A DNA stretch of 64,000 nucleotides from WHSV01 sp050693935 (GCA_050693935.1 JBOGWU010000130.1:1-64000), one strand, 5' to 3'. Positions 11,235 to 20,057 are shown, numbered from the stretch's first letter. A program made the numbers and translations. Notes: generated by a model not told the origin, from the sequence alone.

Positions 11235-12425
11235 TTAAGCGGTAAGCGCTCGAGCGATCACCATGCGCTGGATCTCGCTCGTCCCCTCGAACAGCGTGTA
11301 GATCTTGGAATCCCGGTACCACTTCTCGACGGGGAAGTCCTTGATGAAGCCGTAGCCGCCGAGCACCTGCACGGCCTGCTCGGTGACCTTGACGGCGACC
11401 TCACCGGCCTTCAGCTTGCTCATCGAGCCCTCGGCTTTGTTGAACGGCTGGCCGTTGGCCGCGAGCCATGCTGCACGGTGGACGAGCAGCCGGGCGCACT
11501 CGATCTCGGTGGCCATGTCGGCGAGGTGGTTCTGGATGCTCTGGTGCTGCGCGATCGGCACTCCAAAGGCCCTGCGGTCCTTGGCGTAGTCGACGGCAAA
11601 CTCGAGCGCGGCTCGTGCGATCCCGACCGCCTGGGCGCCGACTGCGGGGCGCGTGACCTCGAAAGTCCGCAGGGCGCCCGAGGAACGTCCGCTCGATTCG
11701 CCTTTGCGGGCCTTGCCCAACTTCTCCTCGAGCCTGTCCAATCCGCCGAGGACCCGGTCGCCGGGGATGTGACAGTCCTCGAGCAGCACCTCGGACGTGT
11801 CGCTGGCCCTGATGCCCAGCTTCTTCTCCTTCTTGCCGGGCCTGATGCCGGGGTCGTCGCGATGCACGATGAAGCTCGCCTGACCTCGGTGCCCGAGCTC
11901 GGGGTCGACGGTCGCCACCACCACGTAGACGTCTGCGAACTGGCCGTTGGTGATGAACACCTTCTGGCCGTTGAGCACCCAGTCGTCGCCTTCTCGCCTG
12001 GCCTTGGTGCGGAGGCTGCGGACGTCGGAGCCGGCCTGGGGCTCGGTCACCGCAAAGGCTCCGACCTTGGGGTCGGTGGGAGTGCCGAACATCTTGGGGG
12101 CCCACTCGAAGAGCTGTTCGGAGGTGCCTACGGCGGCCAGCGCCGACAGAGGCAGCCCGGTGCCGAAGATGGCGAGCCCGATGCCGGCGCAGCCCCAGAA
12201 AATCTCCTCCATCAGAAGCGGGAGGGTCAGCCCGGTGGTGTCCTGCTGGGCCTGCAGGTAGATGTCGATCGAATAAAGGCCCGCCTCGGCGGCCTTCTGG
12301 AGCACCGGCCAGGGGAACTCCTCGGACTCGTCGTACTGGGCGGCCACCGGCCGGATCTCCTTCTCGGCGAACTCGTGCGCCCACTTCTGCAGTTCGATCT
12401 GGTCTTCGCTGAGGGCGAAATCCAT
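11235..12425 (-). CDS. Acyl-CoA dehydrogenase
   Basis: A 396-aa flavoenzyme that oxidises an acyl-CoA to the enoyl-CoA and passes electrons to ETF. The FAD/substrate region FAVTEPQAGSDVRSLRT, the mid-domain VLNGQKVFITNG and the C-terminal VQVLGGYGFIKDFPVEKWYRDSKI are all typical. The catalytic base is present in LFEGTSEIQRMVIA, the MCAD/SCAD position. A charged ~20-residue insertion (LGKARKGESSGRSSG) lies just before the C-terminal helical domain. It is divergently arranged with a second acyl-CoA dehydrogenase. Chain-length preference cannot be read; given the upstream operon, branched-chain or fatty acyl-CoAs are plausible. Confidence 0.92.
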   Translation of the reverse strand: MDFALSEDQIELQKWAHEFAEKEIRPVAAQYDESEEFPWPVLQKAAEAGLYSIDIYLQAQQDTTGLTLPLLMEEIFWGCAGIGLAIFGTGLPLSALAAVGTSEQLFEWAPKMFGTPTDPKVGAFAVTEPQAGSDVRSLRTKARREGDDWVLNGQKVFITNGQFADVYVVVATVDPELGHRGQASFIVHRDDPGIRPGKKEKKLGIRASDTSEVLLEDCHIPGDRVLGGLDRLEEKLGKARKGESSGRSSGALRTFEVTRPAVGAQAVGIARAALEFAVDYAKDRRAFGVPIAQHQSIQNHLADMATEIECARLLVHRAAWLAANGQPFNKAEGSMSKLKAGEVAVKVTEQAVQVLGGYGFIKDFPVEKWYRDSKIYTLFEGTSEIQRMVIARALTA

Positions 12426-12519
12426 AGTGCGTTCCTCCTCGTCGCTGCTCGGTCGCCTTCGATGGGTTCGTCATTGCCAGCCGCCGGCTCCCCCACACGA
12501 GCGACCAGAGCCCAGCCTA

Positions 12520-12561
12520 CTTGACCACAGAGTCAAGTTTCTACGGTAACCGCCGGTAACC
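12520..12561. promoter_or_regulatory. Candidate operator between divergent acyl-CoA dehydrogenase genes
   Basis: A perfect 6-bp inverted repeat CTTGAC-N6-GTCAAG lies at 12520-12537. It is followed by a direct repeat of GGTAACC at 12545-12551 and 12555-12561, one helical turn apart. Both lie in the only sizeable gap (12426-12617) between two divergent dehydrogenase genes. That is where a TetR- or GntR-type fatty-acid-responsive repressor would act on both. Function is inferred. Confidence 0.45.
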
Positions 12562-12617
12562 CTTCCTGCAATCGGAAGAATTCCTCGGCGCGGGCGGCCC
12601 CGATAGGCTCTGCAGTA

Positions 12618-13772
12618 ATGGACTTCGACCTGTCCCCCGAGCAGCAGGAATTCCAGAAGACCGTCAGGGCCTTCGTCGACGACGCCATCCGCCCCCATGC
12701 GGAGCGCTGGGACGCCGAGGGCGAGCTCCCCATGGAGGCCGTGAAGCAGATGGCCGAGCTCGGTCTGTTCGGGCTGCCGTTCCCCGAGGAATACGGGGGG
12801 ATGGGCGGTGATTTCCTCACCCTGTGCCTGGCGATCGAGGAGCTCGCGAGGGTCGACTCCTCGCTGGCGATCACGCTCGAGGCCGCCGTAGGGCTGGGGG
12901 CCATGCCGATCTGGCACTTCGGGACGGCCGAGCAACGCCAGAGGTGGCTCCCGCAACTCGCCAGGGGCGAGAAGCTCGCGGGGTTCGGGCTGACCGAGCC
13001 GGGAGGGGGCTCCGACGCCGGGGCCACCAGGACCTCGGCCAGGCTCGTCGGCGGCGAGTGGGTGATAAACGGCTCGAAGGCGTTCATCACCAACTCGGGA
13101 ACGCCGATCACCGAGTTCGTGACGGTCACGGCCCTCACCGACAACCGAGGAGGCCGGAAAGAGATCTCGGCCATCATCGTTCCGAACGGCACCGAGGGCT
13201 TCGCGGTCGGCAAGGGGTACCGCAAGATGGGCTGGCACCACTCCGACACCCGCGAGCTCAGCTTCAACGACGTGCACGTTCCCGAGGAGAACCTGCTGGG
13301 CAACCGCGGCGAGGGGTTCAAGAACTTCCTCAAGATCTTGGACGACGGGCGCATCGCGATCGCCGCCCTCGCCGTCGGGCTCGCTCAGGGCTGTGTCGAC
13401 GAGTCGATCCGTTACGCAAAGGAGCGCACCGCCTTCGGTCGCCCGATTGGCGACTTCCAGGCTCTGCAGTTCAAGATCGCGGACATGGCGATGAAGACCG
13501 AGCTTGCGCGTACCGCCTATCACCGGGCCGCGTGGCTCAAGGAGCTTGGTCGTCCCTACAAGAAGGAAGCCGCGATGGCCAAGTTGTACGCGTCGGAGAT
13601 CGCCGTCGACGTCGCGCGCGATGCCGTCCAGGTCCACGGTGGCTACGGTTACATCGAGGAGTTCCCCGTGTGCCGGCACTTCCGCGATTCCAAGATTCTC
13701 GAGATCGGAGAGGGGACGTCCGAGGTCATGCGCATCCTCATCGCGCGCGAGCTTGGGCTGGCCCAGGCTTGA
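12618..13772 (+). CDS. Acyl-CoA dehydrogenase (short/branched-chain type)
   Basis: 384 aa, the usual length for this family. GFGLTEPGGGSDAGATRTSA, WVINGSKAFITNSG and VQVHGGYGYIEEFPVCRHFRDSKI are canonical. The C-terminal catalytic Glu is in EIGEGTSEVMRILIA, so it follows the SCAD/butyryl-CoA pattern. Isovaleryl-CoA dehydrogenases have Gly at this position and place their base elsewhere. It uses FAD and donates electrons to ETF. It is divergent from the other dehydrogenase and overlaps the RNase D gene by 4 bp (TTGA). Confidence 0.92.
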   Translation: MDFDLSPEQQEFQKTVRAFVDDAIRPHAERWDAEGELPMEAVKQMAELGLFGLPFPEEYGGMGGDFLTLCLAIEELARVDSSLAITLEAAVGLGAMPIWHFGTAEQRQRWLPQLARGEKLAGFGLTEPGGGSDAGATRTSARLVGGEWVINGSKAFITNSGTPITEFVTVTALTDNRGGRKEISAIIVPNGTEGFAVGKGYRKMGWHHSDTRELSFNDVHVPEENLLGNRGEGFKNFLKILDDGRIAIAALAVGLAQGCVDESIRYAKERTAFGRPIGDFQALQFKIADMAMKTELARTAYHRAAWLKELGRPYKKEAAMAKLYASEIAVDVARDAVQVHGGYGYIEEFPVCRHFRDSKILEIGEGTSEVMRILIARELGLAQA

Positions 13773-14965
13773 CCTCCGACCGCAGCGTGCTCATCACCGA
13801 GCCCGGCGGGCTCGAGGAGGTCGTCGCCGGCGCGAGAGCGGCCGGTTCGATCGGGATGGACACCGAGTTCCTGCGCGAGAAGACCTATCGCGCCAAGCTG
13901 TGCCTGGTTCAGATCGCAACGGACGACACCATCTACTTGATTGATCCGGTGCGCGGGCTCGATCTTCGCGCGGTCGCCGCAATCATTGCCGACGAGGACA
14001 TCGAGATCATCGTCCATGCCGGCAAACAGGACTTCGAGCTGTTCTACGAGGAGTACGGGGTCGTTCCATCCAAGGTCTTCGACGTGCAACTAGGTGCGGC
14101 GTTCGCCGGCTATGGATCCTCGCTGCCCTACGGCCGGCTCGTGGGGGAGCTGGCGGGGGTGCAGCTGGTAAAGGGCGAGTCCTACACGGACTGGTGCCGC
14201 CGCCCGCTGACCGACGCGCAGACTCGTTACGCCGCCGACGACGTGCGCTACCTCCGCGCGATCTGCGATCGCCTAACCAAGGAGCTAGGCGAACTCGAGC
14301 GCGTCGAGTGGGCCCGCGAGGAGATGCGCAGACAGTTCGAGGAGGCCGAGGCCTACCGGTTCGATCCCGAAGGTGCGTGGCGAAGGGTGTCGGGGCGCGG
14401 CTCGTTGTCTGCCCGGCAGCTGACCGTGTTGAAGGAGGTTGCCCGGTGGCGCGAGGAGACGGCCTCCGGCCGCAACGTGCCGCGCGGATGGCTGGTGCGG
14501 GATCCATCGCTGGTCGAGATCGCCCGGCGCGGTCCCTCCTCGATTGGCGAGCTCAAGGCCATCCGCGGCTTCAACGCCCGGGAGGCCGAGCGCAGTGCAC
14601 AGGAGATCATCGCTGCGGTGAAGATCGGGCGGCAAGCCAAGGCCATGGAGTCGGCACCTACACCGCCCAAGAGCGCTCAGGCGCGCGCACGTATGCTCTC
14701 GGGGCTCGCCGATGCGGTAGTACGGGCCAGATGCGAACGGGCCAAGATCGCCACCGAGCTGGTCACCAACAGGACCGAGCTCGAGAGCCTGCTCGCCGAG
14801 GTCGTCAACGGAAGCCTCGAGGAGTCGCGCCATCGCTTACTGGACGGCTGGCGTCGGGATCTCGCGGGCGAGGCGGTGCTGGCCCTGGCGCGCGGCCAGA
14901 TTGCCCTGAAGGCGATCGACCGCGTGCCGTACATTCAAGAGGTGCCCGTAGAGGGGAGTACTTAA
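13769..14965 (+). CDS. rnd: Ribonuclease D (DEDDy 3'-5' exonuclease with HRDC domain)
   Basis: About 398 aa. The N-terminal half is a DEDDy exonuclease: Exo I GMDTEFL, Exo II in IIVHAGKQDFELF, and Exo III YAADDVRYL carrying the catalytic Tyr and Asp. Residues ~205-290 form an HRDC RNA-binding domain (LSARQLTVLKEVARWRE through SIGELKAIRGF), followed by a C-terminal helical region. RNase D trims the 3' ends of tRNA precursors and other stable RNAs. The likely start is TTG 13769, overlapping the dehydrogenase stop; GTG 13787 is an in-frame alternative. It is followed after 1 bp by the NYN/OST-HTH gene, which suggests a shared RNA-processing unit. Confidence 0.88.
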   Translation: MTSDRSVLITEPGGLEEVVAGARAAGSIGMDTEFLREKTYRAKLCLVQIATDDTIYLIDPVRGLDLRAVAAIIADEDIEIIVHAGKQDFELFYEEYGVVPSKVFDVQLGAAFAGYGSSLPYGRLVGELAGVQLVKGESYTDWCRRPLTDAQTRYAADDVRYLRAICDRLTKELGELERVEWAREEMRRQFEEAEAYRFDPEGAWRRVSGRGSLSARQLTVLKEVARWREETASGRNVPRGWLVRDPSLVEIARRGPSSIGELKAIRGFNAREAERSAQEIIAAVKIGRQAKAMESAPTPPKSAQARARMLSGLADAVVRARCERAKIATELVTNRTELESLLAEVVNGSLEESRHRLLDGWRRDLAGEAVLALARGQIALKAIDRVPYIQEVPVEGST

Positions 14966-14966
14966 G

Positions 14967-16010
14967 GTGGCGGAAGAGGAACGGATCGCGCTGTTCCTGG
15001 ATTTCGAGAACCTCGCGCTGGGGGCCAGGGACCGAGGCGAGAAGCTCGACATGGCGGTGATCATGGACGCCCTGTCCGAGCGCGGGCGCGTCATCTCACG
15101 GCTTGCGTACGCCGACTGGAATCTCTTCGCCGATCACCGGCAGGGTCTCGTGAGCCAGCGCATCGAGATGATCGAAATCCCACAGCGCACGGGGATGGTG
15201 CGAAAGAACGCTGCCGACATCAAGCTCGCCGTAGATGCTCTGGAGCTCGCTCTCGAGCGAGACTACATAACGACCTTCGTGATCGCCTCCGGCGACAGCG
15301 ATTTCACGCCACTGGTCCTCAAGCTGCGTGAGCTCAACAAACGCGTGATCGGGGTGGGCGTCGAGGGATCGACCTCTGAACTTCTGCCCGGGGCTTGTGA
15401 CGAGTTCCTCTTCTACGAGCGATTGCTGGGTCCCGGAACCGTCAAAGCCGCGCCGAAGCGGCGGCGACGCAAACGAGACAACGGAGACGACGAGACCTCC
15501 CCAGACACCTCGGAGGTGTCCGACGTCGCGGAGATCTCCCGACTGGTTACGACGACGCTGAGTGGCCTCCAGCGTTCGACCGACGGGCCGATTCTGTCGT
15601 CGATGGTCAAGCGCGTCCTGCTGCGAAAGGATCCGACCTTTTCCGAGAACGACTACGGCTTTCGCGCCTGGGGCGAGCTGATGCGGCACCTCGCCGGGCT
15701 CGGCGTGATCGAGCTGACCGCGGGAAGCGCCGACGGCGATCCGGTTGTGGACTTTCCGGCCGACGGCGGCGGCGAGGCCACGGCCTTCGAGCTCCTGCGC
15801 GAGGTAGTCGGGTCGCTCGAGAAGCGCAACGGCCCGCCACCGCTGTCGAGCCTGAAGAACCAGCTTCGTAAGCGGCAGCCCGGCTTCTCTGAGAAGAACT
15901 ACGGCTACGGCGGTTTCCTGCAGTTCGTAAAAGCGGCCACCGCTCGAGGAATCGTCGACATGGAGTGGAGCGACAAAGACGAGGACTACTTCCTCTCAGC
16001 CGGCAAATAG
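14967..16010 (+). CDS. NYN-domain nuclease-like protein with two OST-HTH/LOTUS domains
   Basis: 347 aa. Residues ~1-155 are a LabA/DUF88-type NYN (PIN-like) domain. Its acidic cluster is visible: FLDFENL, NAADIKLAVDAL and IASGDSDFTPLVLKL, the expected Mg2+-dependent RNase centre. A basic linker (KRRRRKRDNGDDE) is followed by two OST-HTH/LOTUS modules at ~185-255 and ~265-345. They share the pattern PxLSSxxxxLRKxxPxFSExxYGxxxF. LOTUS domains bind RNA, often G-rich or structured. The GTG start at 14967 has GAGGGGAG upstream. Directly downstream of RNase D, this is probably RNA turnover or quality control. Confidence 0.88.
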   Translation: MAEEERIALFLDFENLALGARDRGEKLDMAVIMDALSERGRVISRLAYADWNLFADHRQGLVSQRIEMIEIPQRTGMVRKNAADIKLAVDALELALERDYITTFVIASGDSDFTPLVLKLRELNKRVIGVGVEGSTSELLPGACDEFLFYERLLGPGTVKAAPKRRRRKRDNGDDETSPDTSEVSDVAEISRLVTTTLSGLQRSTDGPILSSMVKRVLLRKDPTFSENDYGFRAWGELMRHLAGLGVIELTAGSADGDPVVDFPADGGGEATAFELLREVVGSLEKRNGPPPLSSLKNQLRKRQPGFSEKNYGYGGFLQFVKAATARGIVDMEWSDKDEDYFLSAGK

Positions 16011-16020
16011 CCCAACCTCC

Positions 16021-16055
16021 GTCACGGATCTGTTCCTCACAAACGGATTCGTGAC
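16021..16055. terminator. Bidirectional terminator-like hairpin
   Basis: Inverted repeat GTCACGGATC-N15-GATTCGTGAC (9 of 10 Watson-Crick plus one G-T pair) fills the 55-bp gap between the convergent NYN/OST-HTH and AbiEi-like genes. There is no long T-run. Confidence 0.55.
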
Positions 16056-16065
16056 ACGCGTTGAG

Positions 16066-17004
16066 TCAGACCAATCGGGCCACTGGGAGAATGCCGAGGG
16101 CATTCCCCACCACCTCCAGAAAGTAGGTTGGGTGGTGGACTACGTCCTCCCATGTGAATCGAAGGAGTCGCAAACCGCCGAGCGCGAGCGCGTGGTCTCG
16201 CCTTCGGTCTCTTATCTGCGCTCGGCGCCCCGAGTGCCAGCGCCTACCGTCGACCTCGATGACCAGGTTGGCATGCGGATAGAAGAAGTCGACGCGGCCG
16301 GGCCGATCCCCGAGCTGCATGACAACCTGGCACCGAGGTAACGGGTAGTCAGCTCGTCTCAGCAGCCGGATCACGCGGCTCTCGAGTTCACTTTCGGCCA
16401 GTGCTTCTTCGTCCCCGAGTACGGCCACTAGCTTTCGCAGCACCGGTACTCCCGCCAGCCGGCGGGTCGACGCTCTCCCCACCAGATCCGATAGTTGCTC
16501 GACGAGCACACGGCCGTTTCGTAGCGCTGCGTCGACTGCGATCTCGCAGGTCTCGAGTTCCCTGGTAGCGCAGAGATCGAGCAGAGTTCTGGCGACCGAG
16601 ACGAGGGGAATGTTGTCAACGCCAATGACGTCGGGCGGTTCGAGCGCCCTTCGGGTATGAACGATGCCCGATCGCGACCTATGGTTCCTCGGTGAGGTGA
16701 CCTCGATCGGACCCGCCATCGGTACTAGAAGTCCGTGCAGCTCCGCCGAAGTACGACCGCCGATTGCTGCCCCAACCCCCGCCCACAGCACGGTTCCCAT
16801 ACAGCGGAGCTTCTTAGTCTTCGGGGCCGAGTCGACGATAAAGACACGCGGAAGGAGAAGCGCGAGCCGGCCCCTTGATCGCATCCCACGGATCTGGCCC
16901 TCGGTAAATCCCGCCGACAGCAACTGACCGAGCCCCACCGTGCCATGTTGGTGGCGAGCGAGTGCCTGCAACTGTGCTTCCTGGCTGGGACCTGGCATCG
17001 TCAC
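16066..17004 (-). CDS. AbiEi-like antitoxin-domain protein with C-terminal DUF559/VSR-like endonuclease domain
   Basis: 312 aa. The N-terminal ~55 residues form a winged-helix domain (ALARHQHGTVGLGQLLSAGFTE) of the type IV toxin-antitoxin AbiEi class. The middle region is typical of actinobacterial homologs. The last ~100 residues form a restriction-endonuclease-like DUF559 domain with VDFFYPHANLVIEVDGRRWH, giving the D...ExD core, and LRLLRFTWEDVVHHP. Many actinobacteria carry several such stand-alone genes of unknown role. No AbiEii toxin gene is adjacent, so a toxin-antitoxin function is not supported here. The 111-bp gap downstream to the aldo-keto reductase gene shows no obvious terminator. 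Confidence 0.8.
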   Translation of the reverse strand: MTMPGPSQEAQLQALARHQHGTVGLGQLLSAGFTEGQIRGMRSRGRLALLLPRVFIVDSAPKTKKLRCMGTVLWAGVGAAIGGRTSAELHGLLVPMAGPIEVTSPRNHRSRSGIVHTRRALEPPDVIGVDNIPLVSVARTLLDLCATRELETCEIAVDAALRNGRVLVEQLSDLVGRASTRRLAGVPVLRKLVAVLGDEEALAESELESRVIRLLRRADYPLPRCQVVMQLGDRPGRVDFFYPHANLVIEVDGRRWHSGRRAQIRDRRRDHALALGGLRLLRFTWEDVVHHPTYFLEVVGNALGILPVARLV

Positions 17005-17115
17005 AGATTGCCCAGAGAATCACCAACCGTCTGTGGCCCAGAGCACACCTGGGCAACCTTTTCCACCTGCCTGTTGCTGACGAACAGATAGGTGACGAAC
17101 GTTCCTTGGAGTCGG

Positions 17116-18093
17116 TTAGCCGCCGGTCAGGGTCGGGTCGGTTACTACTACGTCGCCCAGGATCTCGTCGATCTGTTTGACGATTTGATCGTCGAGCTTC
17201 GGGCCCGAGGCCTTCACGTTCTCGCGCACCTGCTCGGGTTTGGTGGCGCCGATGATCGCGGCCGCCACGTTGTCGTTGTGCAGGACCCAGGCGAGCGCCA
17301 GCGTTGCCATCGAGACGCCGAGATCGTCGGCCACGGGCCGCAGGTTCTGGACGGCGGTGAGCGTCTTGTCGCTGAGGTAATCCTTGCGGATTCCGCTGCC
17401 GTGTTCGGCGCGCGATCCCTCGGGGAGATCCTCGCCCGGCTCGTACTTACCGGTGAGCACGCCCATGCCGAGCGGCGACCAGCAGATCTGTCCGATGCCC
17501 TCTCTTCGGCACAAAGGGATTACCTCTGCCTCGGGGACGCGCCACAGCATCGAGTACTGGGGTTGGCTCGAGACGATCCTGTCGAAACCCATCTCGTCGG
17601 CGATCGTCAGGGCCTCGGAGATCTGCTCGGCGGTCCACTCGCTGATGCCTATGTAGAGCGCCTTGCCACCCCGGACGAGATCCTCGAACGCCTGAAGCGT
17701 CTCCTCGAGGCGTACGTCGGGATCGAAGCGGTGCGCCTGATAGAGATCGACGTAATCGGTCTGCAGCCGTCTGAGGGATGCGTGGCACGACTCGATGATG
17801 TGCTTGCGCGACAGTCCCTGGTCGTTGACGGTGTCGCCGGTCGGCCAGAAGACCTTGGTGGCGAGAACGTACGACGACCGACGCACTCCCTTGAGGATGC
17901 CGCCGAGAACGGCCTCGGCGTTGCCCATCTCGTAAACGTCGGCTGTGTCGAAGAAGTTGATCCCTTCGTCCAGCGCTGCCTCGACGCAGGAACGTGCGGC
18001 ATCGTCCCCGACCTGGCCGCCGTGAGTGATCCAGTTGCCGAGCGCGATCTCGCTGACTCTGACTCCGGCCCCTCCGAGGCTTCTGTATTCCAT
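17116..18093 (-). CDS. Aldo/keto reductase (Kv-beta/YghZ-like)
   Basis: A 325-aa (beta/alpha)8 NADPH-dependent oxidoreductase. The catalytic tetrad is visible: Asp and Tyr in FFDTADVYEMG, Lys in LATKVFW, and His in LYQAHRFDPD. The nucleotide-binding C-terminal part includes QICWSPLGMGVLTGKYE and AAAIIGATKPEQVREN. The opening MEYRSLGGAGVRVSEIALG is characteristic of the Kv-beta/YghZ branch, which reduces aldehydes such as methylglyoxal. The physiological substrate is not readable. Neighbours are functionally unrelated, so it is probably a housekeeping detoxification gene. Confidence 0.9.
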   Translation of the reverse strand: MEYRSLGGAGVRVSEIALGNWITHGGQVGDDAARSCVEAALDEGINFFDTADVYEMGNAEAVLGGILKGVRRSSYVLATKVFWPTGDTVNDQGLSRKHIIESCHASLRRLQTDYVDLYQAHRFDPDVRLEETLQAFEDLVRGGKALYIGISEWTAEQISEALTIADEMGFDRIVSSQPQYSMLWRVPEAEVIPLCRREGIGQICWSPLGMGVLTGKYEPGEDLPEGSRAEHGSGIRKDYLSDKTLTAVQNLRPVADDLGVSMATLALAWVLHNDNVAAAIIGATKPEQVRENVKASGPKLDDQIVKQIDEILGDVVVTDPTLTGG

Positions 18094-18171
18094 CTCTCAC
18101 ACCTTAGGTCGATTGGGAAACATCGCGATCTCAGAAAGGTCGTACCCATCGGCCCCGGATCTAGTCGGGGG

Positions 18172-19209
18172 TTAGCGCAGCCAGGTGCGCATTATGGATT
18201 TGCTGAAGCCCCATGCGTAACGGAGGGTGGTGGGCTTCTTGCTGATTCCGGAGGCTCGCGCTCGAATCGTGATGGGGACCTCGATCACGTTCATCCCTTT
18301 GCGCGAGGCATCGAGAATCAGCTCGGAGACGTAGAACTGATCCTGACGCAAGTCGAGCCTTCGCAGGGCGGACGAGGTCATCGCCCGGTATCCGGTCGAG
18401 GGGTCGGTGATGCGGGTGTTGCCCAGCAAGGTCAGCAGCCACGCGAACACGCGCACGCCGTGCTTGCGGGCCTGCGATTCGATCTCGAAGTCACCCAGTG
18501 TGCGTGAGCCCTGCACCATGTCGACGTCCTCGGTGAGCAGCGGCTTGACGAGCTGCTCCATCTCGCCGGGGTCGTGCTGACCGTCGGCATCGAGCGTCAC
18601 AATGACGCGCGCTCCGCCCTCGAGGGCGGCTTGGTATCCGAGACGAACGGCCGCGCCCGAGCCTCTCCGCAGATCCCGGCGGATTACTACCGCTCCAAGT
18701 CCCCTCGCCGCCGCCTCGGTCGAGTCGGTGCAGCCGTCGGCGATGACTATCGGCTGGACTCTGAGCCCTCCGACCAGCGAGGGCATCTCGACCAGCACGC
18801 TGGGAATGTTCTCGGCCTCGTTGTAGGCCGGAATCACCACCGCGGCCGACCCCATGAGCTCGGGGTGGCCCTCGTCGATGAGCCGTCTTATGGCGATGTA
18901 GTCGACGAGGTCGCCGACCTCGGTCGACAGGGTGTCATCCCGGGTGAATCCCCGAAACACGAGGGCAAGCGTGAAGATGTTCGAGATCACCAGCAGACCG
19001 ATGATGCGGCGCTCCTCTCCAGCCTCGAAGCCGAGCGCTGAGAGCGCGGGATCGAAGAGGCTGGGAGCGAGCGCGGCGACGATCAGGGCCGTGGAGACGA
19101 TCGCGATCAGCAGTAGCTCGCCGCGACGGAGCTGTCCCTTGCGGTATCGAGCAACAGCGAAGGTTGCGAGAAGGACGGCGACGATGGCGCCGAAGATCCT
19201 GAGCCCCAT
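18172..19209 (-). CDS. DUF2304-family 2 glycosyltransferase fusion (polyprenyl-phosphate sugar transferase type)
   Basis: 345 aa. Residues ~1-105 contain three hydrophobic segments and resemble DUF2304, a small membrane protein usually encoded next to a GT2 enzyme. Residues ~122-330 form the GT2 domain: VVIPAYNEAENI, ADGCTDSTEAAARG, the metal-binding TLDADGQHDP (DAD at 207-209), and the GYRAMTSSALRRLD acceptor region. The pattern is of dolichyl/polyprenyl-phosphate mannose or glucose synthases. Such enzymes load a sugar on a lipid carrier at the cytoplasmic face for GT-C enzymes. Two GT-C-like proteins in this window (2924, 29048) are possible users. Confidence 0.85.
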   Translation of the reverse strand: MGLRIFGAIVAVLLATFAVARYRKGQLRRGELLLIAIVSTALIVAALAPSLFDPALSALGFEAGEERRIIGLLVISNIFTLALVFRGFTRDDTLSTEVGDLVDYIAIRRLIDEGHPELMGSAAVVIPAYNEAENIPSVLVEMPSLVGGLRVQPIVIADGCTDSTEAAARGLGAVVIRRDLRRGSGAAVRLGYQAALEGGARVIVTLDADGQHDPGEMEQLVKPLLTEDVDMVQGSRTLGDFEIESQARKHGVRVFAWLLTLLGNTRITDPSTGYRAMTSSALRRLDLRQDQFYVSELILDASRKGMNVIEVPITIRARASGISKKPTTLRYAWGFSKSIMRTWLR

Positions 19210-19307
19210 CCGGGGAAGCCTCCTGCGAGCGACTTTGACCCGTTGAAGGGCCCTGCCTGACGGCTACAGGAGGCTAGCACGGCGAGGCGCTCGGCCCCGC
19301 TTATTTG

Positions 19308-20057
19308 CTACGGGCTCAGGTAGGGTCGCTTGGGGCGCTTCACCGGCTCGATACCGGTTGAATCGACTATGACCTCACGTCCGAGTGGATACATCCGACC
19401 TGAGACCCGTACCCAGTCGTCCGCCTTGAGCCGGCCGGGGGGCGCGCCGACGACCCGTACGTTGACTCCGAGCGCGTCGGCGACGCAACAGCTCACCAGA
19501 AAGCGGGTGAGCACGAACTCGTCGGCGGGGGCTCCCGGCTGTTTGGTGACGAAACCGGTGAAGCTCACCTCTTCGCCGGCGCGGCTTACCAGCGCCTTCA
19601 TTCCGTCGCTCGAGCGGAGACCTCCGGCTACGTCGAGCAGCGACAACTCGCCGGCCGCGATGTCCTCAGCCGAGGTACCGATGCCACCGCTGGTGAAGGA
19701 TCTTCTCTGCGCCGCAAAGGAGCCGAGGGAGGCGGGAGGCAGCGCGAGAACCGTTATCACCGGCATCACGATCAGTCCGATGCCCCAGGCGGAGCGCGCA
19801 GAGACCGGGCGGGGCTCCTCGGCTCTCAACGAGACCAAACGGCCGATCAGTCCCACCGTCAAGCAGATTGCGCCGACCGGCACCACCCATGCTGTTCGAG
19901 AGGACAGGTACAACGGCGTGCGATCGGTGACCAGCAGGAACCAGAACACTCCCGCCCACGACGCGAGCGCGACCGAGTGAAGCACGCGTGATGGACACAC
20001 GAACAGGCCTGCGCCCTCCTGCGGCTGGGCCCGCTCGGCCGAACGCACCACACTCAC
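19308..20057 (-). CDS. TIGR03943-family membrane protein, partner of the adjacent permease (copy 1)
   Basis: 249 aa. Three N-terminal hydrophobic segments are followed by an extracytoplasmic-looking domain. The hallmark is RFLVSCCVADALGVNVRV, a Cys-Cys motif followed by a small OB-like half with WVRVSGRMYPLGRE. TIGR03943/DUF1980 proteins are almost always encoded beside a DUF318-type permease and are thought to form a complex with it. The substrate is unsettled, with metals suspected because of the Cys pair. The GTG start at 20057 has AGGGGAGA upstream. It lies 109 bp downstream of the permease gene with a hairpin in between. A second copy is at 23555. Confidence 0.8.
   Translation of the reverse strand: MSVVRSAERAQPQEGAGLFVCPSRVLHSVALASWAGVFWFLLVTDRTPLYLSSRTAWVVPVGAICLTVGLIGRLVSLRAEEPRPVSARSAWGIGLIVMPVITVLALPPASLGSFAAQRRSFTSGGIGTSAEDIAAGELSLLDVAGGLRSSDGMKALVSRAGEEVSFTGFVTKQPGAPADEFVLTRFLVSCCVADALGVNVRVVGAPPGRLKADDWVRVSGRMYPLGREVIVDSTGIEPVKRPKRPYLSP

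Noticed and set aside
12824..13768. N-terminal extension of the RNase D frame.
   Set aside because: It overlaps the acyl-CoA dehydrogenase gene in another frame and is Arg-rich. RNase D similarity starts only after 13769.
16066..17004. Type IV toxin-antitoxin system.
   Set aside because: Only an AbiEi-like protein with a DUF559 tail is present; there is no AbiEii nucleotidyltransferase toxin gene next to it.
17092..18507. A 471-codon open frame on the plus strand.
   Set aside because: Antisense to the aldo/keto reductase and GT2 genes, with no domain. High GC at codon position three opens such frames.
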